Below, in pieces: positions 42,335 to 54,300 of a stretch of DNA of 64,000 nucleotides. The notes beneath the pieces were generated by a model that worked only from the letters and a program-made list of their open reading frames with translations, was not told the DNA's origin and did not search any database. The position numbers were made by a program, and so were the translations under genes. Origin of the DNA: Alitta virens (taxonomy: Eukaryota; Annelida; Polychaeta; Phyllodocida; Nereididae); contig OW028576.1 in assembly GCA_932294295.1 (NCBI GenBank), forward strand, positions 44,990,247 through 45,054,246, written 5' to 3'. Positions within the stretch are counted from its first letter, which is position 1, and the number at the start of each line of letters is the position of its first letter.

Positions 42335-42480
42335 CTTACAATGCTTCCAGTGGCATCGAAGTAAGAAGGTGTCTTGTCACACAACTTGTGCCAAATATTG
42401 ATGCTTTCGGAACAATACATGTGTATAAACTGTGGGTCTAAGAACGACTTGTATAGGAATTCTGGGAAGTTGACATTTAC
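42335..42480 (-). pseudogene. Transposon-type coding relic with YFDATGS motif
   Basis: The minus-strand frame reads PEFLYKSFLDPQFIHMYC, then SESINIWHKLC, then KTPSYFDATGSI, and closes at a GTAAGG or a stop soon after. A YFDATG-type strand in an otherwise unrecognised protein is common at the first catalytic Asp of DDE-type elements. It may belong with 43390-43055 on the same strand, the two parts being separated by about 570 bases. Family not settled. Confidence 0.4.
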
Positions 42481-43054
42481 GACTCATTTTTTCTAAATAA
42501 ACGCATTAGCATACCTTATTTTGTTGTGATGCACACGAGGAAAGCTCTGTTTACTACTTGCACTCAGATATTACTGAAAAAGCCACTGGAAACATCGTTT
42601 TAAAAAGCATTTTCATAAATGCACGTTCGCTAGTTCATGCTTTCACCATTGCAACGCCCCCGGCAGTCACATGAAGGTGGCGCCACTGTGCCTGTTCAGA
42701 CTTTCATAACGTTAAAAATCTGTGAATAATTTGCTCCATTTGCTTGTTATTGAATTGCAATCATGTGGATGTTATTTTAATGTATTGTTAAATTGACTAA
42801 GGACTTGGCAGCGCTATTCCGTGTAAAACTTATTATCCACTAGGGGCATTGAAACGTTGCCGGAGCCCTCTTGTGAGTCTTGGCGGAACTAGGCGGCCAT
42901 GCTGTCATGTATTATCAACGAAATGTGAATTCAAATATGCTACAGAAATCGATAAAAATTGGAAGAAATCAACAATATCTGAGTGCGAGACAATAGAAAA
43001 GTATGTCTAAACCCAGAGCAAGTGTATTTTGTGTGGCAAATGTTTATTAAAAGG

Positions 43055-43390
43055 CTAGTTCTCACACAAGTTGAAATTCCAGATTTTTGCTTGTATGAAT
43101 TTGTAACCCTGTCCTGTGGACTGAGGACTTGTAGCTAGGTCTAAACCTATATCTTGCATACAAAAATTATATACTTTACAATTTATGTCATTATTTTTAA
43201 ATTTTAATTTCAGAAGACTATCATTTAGTTCTTTACTCAATCTAAACTGTTGACGTGACTCGCAAGCAATTTTTTGAAAGACAGATTTTGTTTTTCCTAA
43301 ATTATTATAATTCCCTGCTATTAGAGATTCTGTGTCCTTCATTGACAATACATTTTTTGTAATGCTTACCAGGCATTTTCCCATTTTCAA
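43055..43390 (-). pseudogene. Transposon-type coding relic, N-terminal part
   Basis: A 111-codon open frame contains GKCLVSITKNVLSMKDTESL and SVFQKIACESRQQFRLSKEL, a helical, Lys/Leu-rich segment of a kind seen upstream of DATG motifs in uncharacterised invertebrate mobile-element proteins. That resemblance is from memory and unverified. No splice partner is clear. The C-terminal piece may be 42480-42335. Confidence 0.35.
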
Positions 43391-43724
43391 ATGTTTTTAC
43401 ACTGTTTAACATTTCTGAATCAGAATTAGCCACTGACACCGTGGCACTATACTCCCAAGAGAAACTGTGTAAAAACTGCTGTCAATTACATTGTCATTAC
43501 TGTAAGTATTCAGTGGACCGTCATTGTTTTCAGAGTGTAGCGTATAAAGTTAACGCGGAGAATATAAAGTTTTTGTATTGGTTTTGAGGTAGTGAGGGCT
43601 GCAAAACTGGGAGGTTAAGCTTGAAGCCATTCAAACACACACATTCTTGGCTTCAATTGCATGTATGACACTTTGGGGTATATACAGTTAACAGGCATTA
43701 GAAACATATCAGTTTTGTAGGACT

Positions 43725-44645
43725 AAAACCAAGGTTCCTGTGCATGGAGATAATGGGGTTGAAAAACAAATACAAAGCATAAAAACCAAGAGCAGAAAAT
43801 TCTCTTCATTTTGCGAATGTCCAGGTGACCTGCATGCCTCTGCATATGCATTTGAATGTATGGCCAAGTGCTTAGGCAATTCAGGCATGTACTACATATT
43901 GTCAAAAGTGTTAAAAAAAAAGATATAATGCTAAAACATGGCAATTGGAATAAACAAGAAGGGAATTTGATGTCAAATGCAGAGGCATGCAGGGACATTG
44001 GTTTAGCTATGTTCCTTGAGTTTAGAAACAGTGATTATATTCCGATGGAAAATACTCATGATAAGACCTTAATTTTCCAGAAATTCAAATTGTTCGTAAA
44101 AGATTTAGAGTAAATTGATTGTAACAGTGATTACTTGCAAGGTGTTTTGTTGTTTGGCCCTTGGTTAAGCATGCACAAGAAAAGTATTAGGAATGGTTAT
44201 GGCCAAGGCAGAGAAGTGGCATGGTTGATTGGTGTGCTGGTCTTTGGTCCCATGCAAAAGAAAAATTACTTTAGTTCAGCATTTGGGCATTGTGTTAACG
44301 TTTTTTATGCATGGACTGCGTTAATTCGAGATGTAGTGAGAGATCACTTTTCGATTTCAGTTACTGGTAGAGGTAGTCACATGTTAGCTGTAGACGAATA
44401 TGTGGAATCACGTCTTGTGCAACCTTTGTTGGCATGCTGTAAATGTTATCAACTAATTTAAAGACAGTTAAAAAAGTCCGCACAATGCTCCTGATGCTTT
44501 TGTTGACCAACTCAAAGTGGCAGGCTTTGCCCTCAAACATGGTTTTTATAGGAAGTTATTGTCAATTGTAAATGTCTGTACTGTTGCTGATGGAAAAACT
44601 GATAAAAAGATAAATAACCATCTGTGGAGTATAGAGGAATGATGC
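43725..44645 (+). pseudogene. Decayed mobile-element protein, DUF6589-like
   Basis: Four open segments in changing frames run in one direction: 43740-43925 (with FCECPGDLHA), 43856-44110 (LKHGNWNKQEGNLMSNAEAC), 44114-44460 (FGPWLSMHKKSIRNGYGQGR, NYFSSAFGHCVNVFYAWTAL) and about 44485-44645 (DAFVDQLKVAGFALKHGF). They join by a frameshift at the A-run near 43915, an in-frame TAA at 44111 and another frameshift near 44465. A PGD(L/F)H motif and large size fit the DUF6589-type proteins that are frequent in invertebrate repeats. The family assignment is tentative. Not functional. Confidence 0.5.
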
Positions 44646-44739
44646 TTGAAAATAAGTTTTTCTCAGAAGATTTTAACTTACTTTTCGGTTTGGAGAAATC
44701 AGAATTTCTGATTTGTTAGGTCAAGCAATTGCCAATGTG

Positions 44740-45620
44740 TAAATTACTCCACTTAAATTTAAATTAAATGTATTTATTAGTAAAAAAACTTTTGGTTGAA
44801 ATATTGTAACTGAATATCTTATCGAAGCATAAACCTTGGAGTCTGTACAAATGTACCTTTCTTTTTTCTTCTTCTGGTTACTGAGTAGAATATGACTATC
44901 TATGATGGCCACTTATGTAGACTATGCATTTCATGTTTGAAACGTTGCTGTTGCACTTTCAAAATGAACACCTGTGTTGATCGTATTTTGTACGCGCCAA
45001 CTTCAGAGACTTTAATTTAATAATTTGAGTAGGGCTCCTATGCCATAAAAAGAATCCTAACTGGATATGAAATATTTGACATTCAACTCTGGAGTCCATG
45101 TAGAGGCAATTACAATCCACCATGGTACCATGGTGTGGACTCATCTGTCTCCAACTGATTAACAACCAAGAGCTATATAAGCATTCGATCAGGTTCTTGT
45201 CTGAAAAGTTTAGACAAACGAGAGTATGGCCATCATTGAGGCCACAAAAGGCAAAAATAAATGTCACATTTGAACTTTATTACATGGTGCAAAGATGAAT
45301 CAAGGACTAATTTGATGTTGACATGTGAATAATTTAATGGATTGAAATAGCTAGGCATATCAAATAAAAGACATAATAAAGTTTCCAGACAATATTTATA
45401 ACCTATTTACATTACCGTACAACGACTATACCTTGATGTAAAACATGACTTTGCATCTATTCTGGACAGCATAGAGGCTTTCGCGAATGGGGCTGGAGCA
45501 GGTCGTCTTAGGCAACTGTAGGTAGTGATATTTTTATTTTGTGAGTGTAGTCACAAAAAGTCAAAAAGTTTTTTTTTGGTTTGGGTGTTTTGTCCTCAAA
45601 AAACAACAACACACAAATCA
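44740..45620. other. Gene-free stretch
   Basis: No credible exon was found. A weak SINE-like phrase (CCATGGTGTGGACTCATCTG) lies near 45128. Confidence 0.35.
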
Positions 45621-45653
45621 ATGCTGAAGTTTTTTATTTGTGTTCCAGTCTGA

Positions 45654-45905
45654 TGGCGGAAGTGGGTAGGCTTACCGGTGCCCTGACCATGCTGGTTCAG
45701 GGAAATGCCCTGCACCGCCAGCCACAGCAGCCTGAAGTGGGTATTTAAAGGATGCAGAACGTTAGGATGCCTGGAACCTGTGTGAAGTCTCCTCCGCCTC
45801 CCCCTCCCCAAAACAGCGTTCTGTTCATCATGACGATGATGATGGTGATGATGCGGAATCCATTGGGTCCTCGCAGAGTCACTCCGAGCTGGTGTGAAGA
45901 AGACC
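45654..45905 (+). pseudogene. Gag-like or orphan exon fragments
   Basis: After an acceptor-like TTTGTGTTCCAG at 45647, the frame reads MAEVGRLTGALTMLVQGNAL and HRQPQQPEV, then a stop. A second frame reads PKQRSVHHDDDDGDDAESIG and SSQSHSELV, then a stop. GC content is clearly above the surroundings. A short Leu-rich helix followed by an acidic-Ser linker is reminiscent of retroelement gag N-termini, but a lost host exon is equally possible. The long minus-strand frame across it (158 codons) contains a His run caused by the GAT repeats and is judged a shadow. Confidence 0.3.
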
Positions 45906-47099
45906 GTCGGGTACTCACTGCTGGCATTCATAATGTTTTTCACCTGTGAGTGTCTCTCACTTTGCACATTCAGCCCTGTGGCTGGAGCAGTAGACAGATA
46001 CGATTCAGCCTCCATTTGGAGTTGAATATAAGTCAAACCCCGACTTTCTAAAAAAAAGGGAGTAAGAAGCAAAGTTGTTCAAAGATTTTTTTATTTTACG
46101 GATTTTGGCCCACTGCAGATTTGCAGTTCACTGAAAGTGTGCTCAAATGTAGAACTTTTAGTAAGCTATCCAACCATACCAAAATTTCTGTTCGATGAAT
46201 GAGGTGAGAGCTATACGGTGCTGCGACTTTGTCTCAAAAATCTTATAAGAAAAGATAGGGGCGGCTCCTGAGCTTTGCTCTCCAGGTCTACCTTTTCACA
46301 TGAGCAGCTGGTGCTGCCCCCTGGTGACCATAATACTTTATTGATATATTATGCAGAGAAGCCAAGTTCTAGAGTGGTGAATCTGTGAGTTTTGGTTCTT
46401 TTCAACCACATTACATTAAAATGTTAAAGTTTATTTGGTTCTCTTTGCATGAGTCGAATTAAATTATGAAGAAAATACAAACATGGCAAGTCTAATATTG
46501 GGTCATGATATCGACTAGTGAAGTATATTGCGAGATAATTTGATGGCATAGATCATGTCATCAAACGTATGTAAAAGTGCACTGTGAAAAATAAGGGATG
46601 CATAATATAGTTACACAAGAGAGTATTTTCACTGAGCACCCCTGAATTCAGCAATACATGAGTGTTTCCTCTCCTCTTATTACTCATATTACTTTTCAGA
46701 CATAGTAGGTCATAACTAACTGATTCCATAAATATAATTTTCTCTGAGAAATAACAGAAATCTACATTAAAATGCATTAAAAATACTACTGCTAGGATGC
46801 ACTTTGCTTCAGTCAATCAGAGTCACGGGTGGAAACTTTTTCATCCAATACAATTGCAGTATTCTGTCATAGCCACCTGGTGGAAATACAGAGAACCATT
46901 CCTTGAGAAATCAACTATTATATTGATGGCATTATTTCTTGAGTTATAAGATTTTTTTTTAGCAATATATTGAAATTTCCAAGGTTGGTCACTTTCCTAA
47001 ATGAAAAGATTCTGATTCTGAACCATCCAAACCTACCAAAAATAAATATTTTTTCCAATATAGTTTGGGCAGCACTGGTGCCATCCAAATCCACCAAAC

Positions 47100-47265
47100 T
47101 TATATTTCCTTTCCAGTTGACTTTATTTTCATCCAATGCTTCCACTCGTCAACCAATTTATTGACACGTTGTGCATCATGTAGACAATAGGCCAAGTCTG
47201 CAGCTGAATCTGGGTAGAGCTGTAGCCTACTGTTTAGCTTTTTCCTGAAAGGGGACCTGCAAGTA
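47100..47265 (-). other. Orphan exon candidate
   Basis: Behind an acceptor-like TACTTGCAG, the minus-strand frame reads SPFRKKLNSRLQLYPDSAAD and LAYCLHDAQRVNKLVDEWKH to a stop, with AATAAA inside the end of the frame. The amino-acid mix looks protein-like, but no neighbouring exon or family is recognised. Confidence 0.25.
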
Positions 47266-47659
47266 AAGGATGTTGAACAATAAGACATGTTACTGCTAAA
47301 TAGTACTCCTAAAACTGGTTTTAAACCATCAGGTTTAAGCCCAGTTCCCCAATACTGTATTTATTGGCATTTGAACTCCTCGCAATGAATTTAGCGACAC
47401 CAATTTTATTTGTACATATATATATTTTTATTATTGAAATAGAAATAAACACTTCATTCATCTCATGAACAGCAAGTTGCCAGAAATGCATTGGCAAACA
47501 AATAACAAATTAATTAAATTTCAAAGGGCTGTAAAACGAAATTGAGATATAGACCTAATATTTGGCATTTTATCATACATGTGTCAGGATTTGAATTTTT
47601 TCAAGGCATTCTGGAGAGGTCACCTGGCTTCCCCTGGATGATTTGACATGGAATGACCC

Positions 47660-48300
47660 ACTAGTTTTTTGGTATTAGGTCATGTGGTGCCACTAGCCAA
47701 GTATTGACAGATAAATCGATTACATGTGTCATGTCATGCCACAATATAAGGAACAGTTAAGAATATGAAGCAAGGGTGATATCATTAAATATTGTTATAG
47801 TTTACTGTTATTATGTCATGTGGCCCAACTAGTCTAATATTGGGAGATAAATTGATGGCTTTGGTCAAGTCATGCCACCATAAGGTCACAAATGTCATAC
47901 AATGAAATGTAACACTTTGTATCATAAAAGCCATAAACATATCAAGACATATATCTATAACAGGCCAGTTAATGTAACTTATTGTGATACAGTAGGCCTA
48001 GGCTTGGCAGTAGTAGTGTAGTTTGTTGTATGCCTACTTTACGTCAATTCTAATTAGTTGACCTCTCAATGTATGTCAATAAACAACATTCTTTCAATCA
48101 TTTGTTCATACAAGGATTATGGTAAATGATATCATTATGCTATTGTAATAGTATCAGGTCATATGGTACCACTAGTCAAGTATGGCCTGATAAATTCATG
48201 ACTTTGTTGATGTCATGCCACATAAAGGTGTATTGCGGAAAATGAGGCATGCATCATATTATTACACGATTGTAATAGTTCATTTGTATTAGGTCATGTG
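47660..48300 (+). repeat. Diverged repeat units with GGTCATGTGG
   Basis: Units with TATTAGGTCATGTGGTGCCA, an AGTATTG and GATAAAT phrase and GTCATGTCATGCCA occur at about 47673, 47815 and 48158, and a worn relative at about 46490. Spacing is irregular (about 140-340 bp). Confidence 0.6.
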
Positions 48301-48400
48301 CAGACCAGGTTTTCTGTTAGTTAGAAAGTGAAGACCAGGTCAGAGAAAATACAGACCAGGTTTTATGAAAATGCAGACCAGATCTCTAAAAGTGCAGACC
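48296..48400 (+). repeat. Short repeat GCAGACCAGGTTTT
   Basis: Five GAAGACCAGG/GCAGACCAGG units occur at about 20-30-base spacing. They run directly into the orphan exon candidate. Confidence 0.75.
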
Positions 48401-48591
48401 TATGACCCCCGCTCAAAAAGACTGCAAAGAGCTGATGATAAAAGCAGAAAGACTTTCAATCAAAATCAAACGCCATCACAGTACAATCAAAGGTCGTATT
48501 CTGCCAAGTGCGACAGTGAAAGGAACAATGAAAGTCACCACTCCAAGCAGTGGAACTCCCATTGGTTCATCTGAGCGACTGGAGCCCAATT
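48399..48591 (+). other. Orphan terminal-exon candidate with AATAAA
   Basis: After a GTGCAG, the frame reads MTPAQKDCKELMIKAERLSI, then HHSTIKGRILPSATVKGTMK and TPIGSSERLEPN, then TAG. AATAAA follows 16 bases later (48607). The helical, basic composition is protein-like and the polyadenylation signal fits a last exon. No upstream exon was found and no family is recognised. A second frame is also open over the same bases. Confidence 0.3.
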
Positions 48592-48619
48592 AGAGGAGAT
48601 AAATATAATAAACTTTCCA

Positions 48620-51342
48620 TGCTAAACATGTGTTTTGATCCTTTTCACATGCAATAGGACTTTGTTGGAATGACACAATGACACAAGAGGCCCCTTCCCT
48701 AAGAAGTTTTGGTGAAGGGGCCATCATGCCCACATTATTTGCCTGCCCCCATCACCATAAAATCTGGATGCCCCTGTCACCAAGGGGTAGGGGTATAGGG
48801 TAGTTTAAGTTAATGATATTTTAACCTATTTAAGGTCATTGACGTCTGACCATGTTTTTTGGGTGGCCCATTCAAATGGAAGTAGTGTGAGGGATGATGG
48901 CCCTTTCTCACAGACAGGTTGGCCTGGATAGATAGATCTGCTTGTAGTCAGTGAGAATTTTAGTATGACATTATATGGTTAAATCACCTAAAACCTAATG
49001 AACTTACCTTCTCAAGCTATATCACAATGAATAGGCAAAAGAATACATTTTCAGTGTATTATCTTTATAGCTGTCAATGAACCCGAGTTTTGAGCTAAAA
49101 ATTTGAAAAAATCTAATTTGTGTAGCTGTTTATTTAACTTTATCAAGCCTATTATGGGTTTTAAATATTCAATTTTTTGTGAAATTTATTTTTCATGGTA
49201 AAAACTGAGAGAAAGAGAAATAGTTCAACATAAACAGAAGCATCTATGTTATATTACATGTGATGATTGATTGTGTACAAATTAAGTGTATACGAAACTG
49301 AAGTGTCATTTTCTGGGAATTTCATTGAACAAAGAAGGCAAAAAGGTCAGTTAGTGCATCTTTGCTTTGGCCCTATCTTTAGTAAATGTGTAGAGTAAAA
49401 AAGATTTAATCAAGTCAGTCATGCAGTCAATCAGTCACTCAGTCGCTCAAGTTAATTCAGTCTGTTTTGTATAAAATGCATATGGAGCAGCAAATCGGAG
49501 ACACCAACCACTGAGTTGAGGAAATTTTCTACATGCTGGACAGTATTGATTTGTGAAGTGCAAGGGAAACATGAATAATAAAAGAATCAATCAATGTATT
49601 TAAACATGAATGAATTAATACAAATAATAATGTATGAATGATACAGGAATGAATCAGTTTGTTTGTCAATCACTTTGTCTATAACGGCCTATGGTCTTCG
49701 TGTAGGACACGAGTTCATAATAACTGAAAATATACTATACATTTTTAAGGTCGGAACAAAATGCTATAGCTCATTGGAAAGAGGAAGAATAGAGCTTTCA
49801 GAATATGTCTTTGAGATTGGTAGAGATAGTTTGGAGCGGAGATACAATCTGTCAAAAATAGCAACTTTGGACCTTTGTACAATCTTACTAAATGGGCTAA
49901 TTTTTGGTGTGATAGTTGTACTAGCGTAGTACTATGACGCTATGAAATTGCAAGCCAATCTGATTATTCTTTTCATGGTTTTAAATTGTTTCCTCTCCAC
50001 AAGTATTACAATATTTGCTTGCAGGCTAACATTAACACACAAATATAAAGTATTAAAAAAAAATTCTTATGAGACAGAAAACCATCACAAATTTTTGATA
50101 TAATATCAACAAAAACTTGCTCTTTGACTAGAACTTGATTTGGATTTGATACATGATGTCAGTCATTGGAAATTTAGCTCCAAAATTGCATGAAAATGTG
50201 TTGTTTTTTCCCCGGAAAGGATCTTGATAAGGCTCTGTGCAAAATATTTAGTTCCCTCTCTTTAAATTTATGATGTTTACAGGCCCTTAGGCCCAATTTT
50301 CTTTTCCAGTTTAAACTAAAAAAGATGCTAGAAAAAAGCAGAAAACATGCGCTGACCTTTGTACCAAAATTATTTTATTTAGGGAAAACTGTTGGCATTG
50401 GAGACTTGAATTTTTTTACCTCCCTTGAATCTTTTCAGGGAAATCTAAGGGGGCCAGGTGGGAGGCATTTTATGAGTTTGCATGGAATGACACTTTTATA
50501 CATATATATGGTGGTCATGTGGTCAAGTGTTATTAAAGGTAAAACTTTACCAAGGTAACATTACCAATATTTTACTGTTTTAAATGAACATGTACTAATA
50601 TACATGCATGTATAAAATATATGTACTGGAAATTTATTTCAGGCGTATGTGTATATATATATGCTGGTAATAATCCAAGTGTTAATTTTTTATCATGTAT
50701 GCTATTTAATTAAAGTTACATGGGTATTAAAGGAAATTATTATTGTTATAACAAATTATGAAATTAGTCTGTATTTTTAATTTTATGATTATTTGAGTAG
50801 AAACGGAGGAATGATGGAGGGGTTTTCTTATAATAATTTGAAAAGCAATTAAAAATAAAATTATGTAACTTGGGGCTGTGGTTTAGGGGGCGGGTCTGAC
50901 CTCCATATATAACTATTACTTACAACACCCCGCCCCTCTTGTCCTAAATAATTTATGCCATATGTAGGGCTATGGAGGCAGATTTAGAAAATTTAGAAAG
51001 TAGGAAATTAATAATTATTTTAGTATATAAAGAGTAGGAGTATTTTAAAAGAAAATGTTCCTGCTAACGGTGGTCATGTTCTATCATTTGTATGATCAAT
51101 TGAATTATAATTTTTATATTTTTAATTTAATGCGAGGGGGGGGGGGTTTAGTGAATAAAATAAAGCAAAAATCTTGATAAGAAGAATGTGTTTGACAGGA
51201 ATTAGTTATGATATTTACATTTAAAGTTAGAGGGAGCCACGGTTGTGAGTTCTCTGGTGCCACTCAGCAAATTTCTCCAGAGGGTATGGAGAGTAAGATA
51301 GGTGGTGCCATCTGTGAGGTTAGATAGGAACTAGCTGGCATC
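48620..51342. other. Gene-free stretch
   Basis: No credible exon was found. The 88-codon frame at 49663-49929 lacks domain signals and splice sites. A G-run of 10 lies at 51136-51146. Confidence 0.4.
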
Positions 51343-51397
51343 ATGGGATACAGTCACAAGATTCACCTACTCTTCTGTATTTCTTTAGCGACGAAAG
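51343..51397 (+). other. Possible signal-peptide exon
   Basis: MGYSHKIHLLFCISLATK is followed by one base and a GTATGT donor, so it ends in phase 1 like exon 1 of the Ig gene at 18088. No matching Ig exon was found downstream on this strand, so it may be chance or the remains of a lost gene. Confidence 0.2.
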
Positions 51398-51399
51398 GT

Positions 51400-54300
51400 A
51401 TGTCACCACATGTAACGTCAACTTGCTCACATAAATTTGAATTTTCAATAATTTTTTGTATCAGAATCACAATCCATAATATATCCTAATTAGCAGAACT
51501 CATAGAGATAGAGATACTTACTAAGATTGGTTTTACAACTGAGGTTTGTGTAAATTAGCCATGACATCACTGTTGTTTGTGTATATTTACGCTGTGGCCA
51601 GATTACTGATCTTCACATCCTTGAAAATGGCCTAAATAATGAAATGGAGCAACTTTGAATTGAGGATCATTTATCAAAAGTGCCTGGTTTTATTGTACCA
51701 AGTTATTCATTAAATCTTAACAGTTTCCCCCTCCAACATCAATGGACTCATCAATGTTAGTCTGATTTCCCAGAAATTGGTATGGTTCATTTTGGTCTTA
51801 GGGATGAAAGCTTATGGAGGTTTTCCACAAATATCTGTTGACATTCCTGAAAACTAATGTGATTTGAATTGGCGACTATGGTGTTATGACCGTTAACCTC
51901 ACTCAAGTGAAATAGTGTAATTTCACAAGCTGGATCTGGCAATGATTCTGATAGCTGATTGCATTTAAAGCTGTACACTGTAATTAATTACAAATAGGCC
52001 AATGTTAAAATAAAATAATTTTTCAAACTGTTTTTAACAGCAGATATGCAGTTACATAAATGCTACACCCACTGAAGCTTTCAACTATGTATGTTAATCT
52101 CATGTTGGTTAATGCACTTTTGGGCACATTGTTCAACTCGTGACGTTACCAGCAGGCCACAGCATGTGCCTGCATAGGCCAGCAAGTTGTGACGTCATTG
52201 TGTGTCGTACTCTTGCGTCATCAGCACAATATTTATCACACTCAGCAATCAAAAATCATTTTTCATCAGTTATATTTCTACTTATGCAAAAAAAATTAAT
52301 TGATGTTTATCACACATGCTTCGCGTCACCCGCCGTGGAGTTTATCACACTCGGCGATCAGAAAATAGTTGTATTTGTCACCAATATCTTCGCAACCGTA
52401 CGACCTAGAAGGTCAATCATGGTTTTAAAACTACAAGCTCCTCGAGGGGAACAAGCACATGTGTAGAATACACCTGTAGCTGCTCTGGATCCCGAGTTCT
52501 ATCTAATCAAAGTTGGGTTGTCCTAACTACCATGAGACAATGTGATTTTTCTCGAGGCATCACTAAATTCTGTCATATTTCAACGTATCATGTCCGAGTA
52601 GGGGCTCCGTAAATTTCAACTATTGTGCAGGATTTATATACATGAACACTTAGCATATATATGACTCTTGTGCTGAAACTTAGTTGCGCAAAGTCTAGGC
52701 GCAGATTCAAAGTATTCTGACAGATTGCAGATAGAAAATATTGTTTATTGAATAAATAACTCGTCCAAAATGCATAATTTTTGGGTGAGTGAAATTACAG
52801 TAAAAAGATAAATTTTATGCACAAAGATAATCAAGTAAATTTAGTAGATGTAATTCATGTAAAATTTTGTGCAATGATACATATATTTGTATAGGTCTAG
52901 CTAGGTGAATCGTTTTTAATTCAATGGAAAATTATTATCTCAAAAACATCTTTAACAAAAAAAAAAAAGATATGGGTCTTTTTTTTTTTTTTTCACCAGT
53001 GAAATGTAAAAAAAAGGCCAATCTTGACAATGGTGTATAGGGCAGGCCAAAAAATCTTTTTTGACAATAGATGGTTCAAACCAATTCACAGTTTCCGCAT
53101 ATATAGGCCTATGTAATACAATAGCTAATTAGCATGATATAAAATGTATGCTGTGAATTAATTGTTGTACCTTTGGCAAACTTGGCCTCATGGGGCACAC
53201 ATGGGGTTGGGCATTTTTTTTTACAATAATTTAAGTCCTACGGTACTCTAGATATCTTGAACTATTATTTACTAGTTCGCCTCGTCTGATTCAGCCTCTA
53301 GCTATGGCCCTGTATATTATATAATTAGTGGATGACCAGTGAAACTGCACCGACTCTCCATCCACCATTTAGGCCTATGTTCTACACCAAATTTATAATT
53401 ATAAAATGCTTAATTTAAATTTATTTTCATTATTTACTATTATTTTTTGCTATTTTTATTTTCGATCGCATGACCAATATTGTCTACCAATATCAGGATT
53501 TATTGATCACTTTCACTCTCACATGACCAATAATGCCGTCAAATTTTAGGATTTATTGGCCCTGTCATATGATGCCCTCTGGGCATGCTGATTGGCTATT
53601 GCAATTTAGGTGTAAAATATATTTTTATGTTGCTTGAGGAGTGCCCGAGACATAATAAATTTAAGGATAGAAGCGCTCCACCATTGTCCCAGTAACAGGC
53701 CGAGTATTGGACTACATCTTCTTGTAGCACAGAATATATTCTGAATAAAATATTGTTCTATATTGATGTAGATGATGCCAACAATTCACAATTTTCAGTC
53801 ACTTTTTTTCTACCAGTAAATAAATCGAAATCTTTTTTTTTTGGAAGGACAAGTTCATTTTATTTTATTGATTTCAAATAAATCCTTATTAGATATGAAT
53901 ATCCAACAGTTCCATCAAAATGAAAGATGAATACCTGACCATCATAAAATTACAGGCATTCATTACAATATGCTGTTTTTCGTGCAATTTGACTGCATTA
54001 GAACCTACACAGGTTATGCCTTCAGAAAAGATACATATGTCACATAGTACTTCAAGACTTCAAGGGTTGATCTTCTGAAGCCATATAGGAAAGTTTACTA
54101 TGCAAAATATTCTCTTTCATTGGTTTGGTTGCACAGCAGTACATTACAAATGTATGCATCTTGCTGTTGCAAGACATAACACAAATGACTATTTAAGTTG
54201 GAAATTAAGATTGCATTTGCCTTAAAATGAGCAAGGTTTACCTAAAAAATATCATAAAAATATTCTTGTTAATCTTAATGCTAAATCATCTATTTCATTG

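Noticed and set aside
45596..46072. 158-codon minus-strand frame with a His run
   Set aside because: It is the longest frame in that area, but the His run comes from GAT repeats and the plus-strand frames look more protein-like; no family was recognised.
51787..51978. 63-codon minus-strand frame as an exon
   Set aside because: The composition is fairly protein-like, but there is no convincing acceptor and donor pair and no neighbouring exon.
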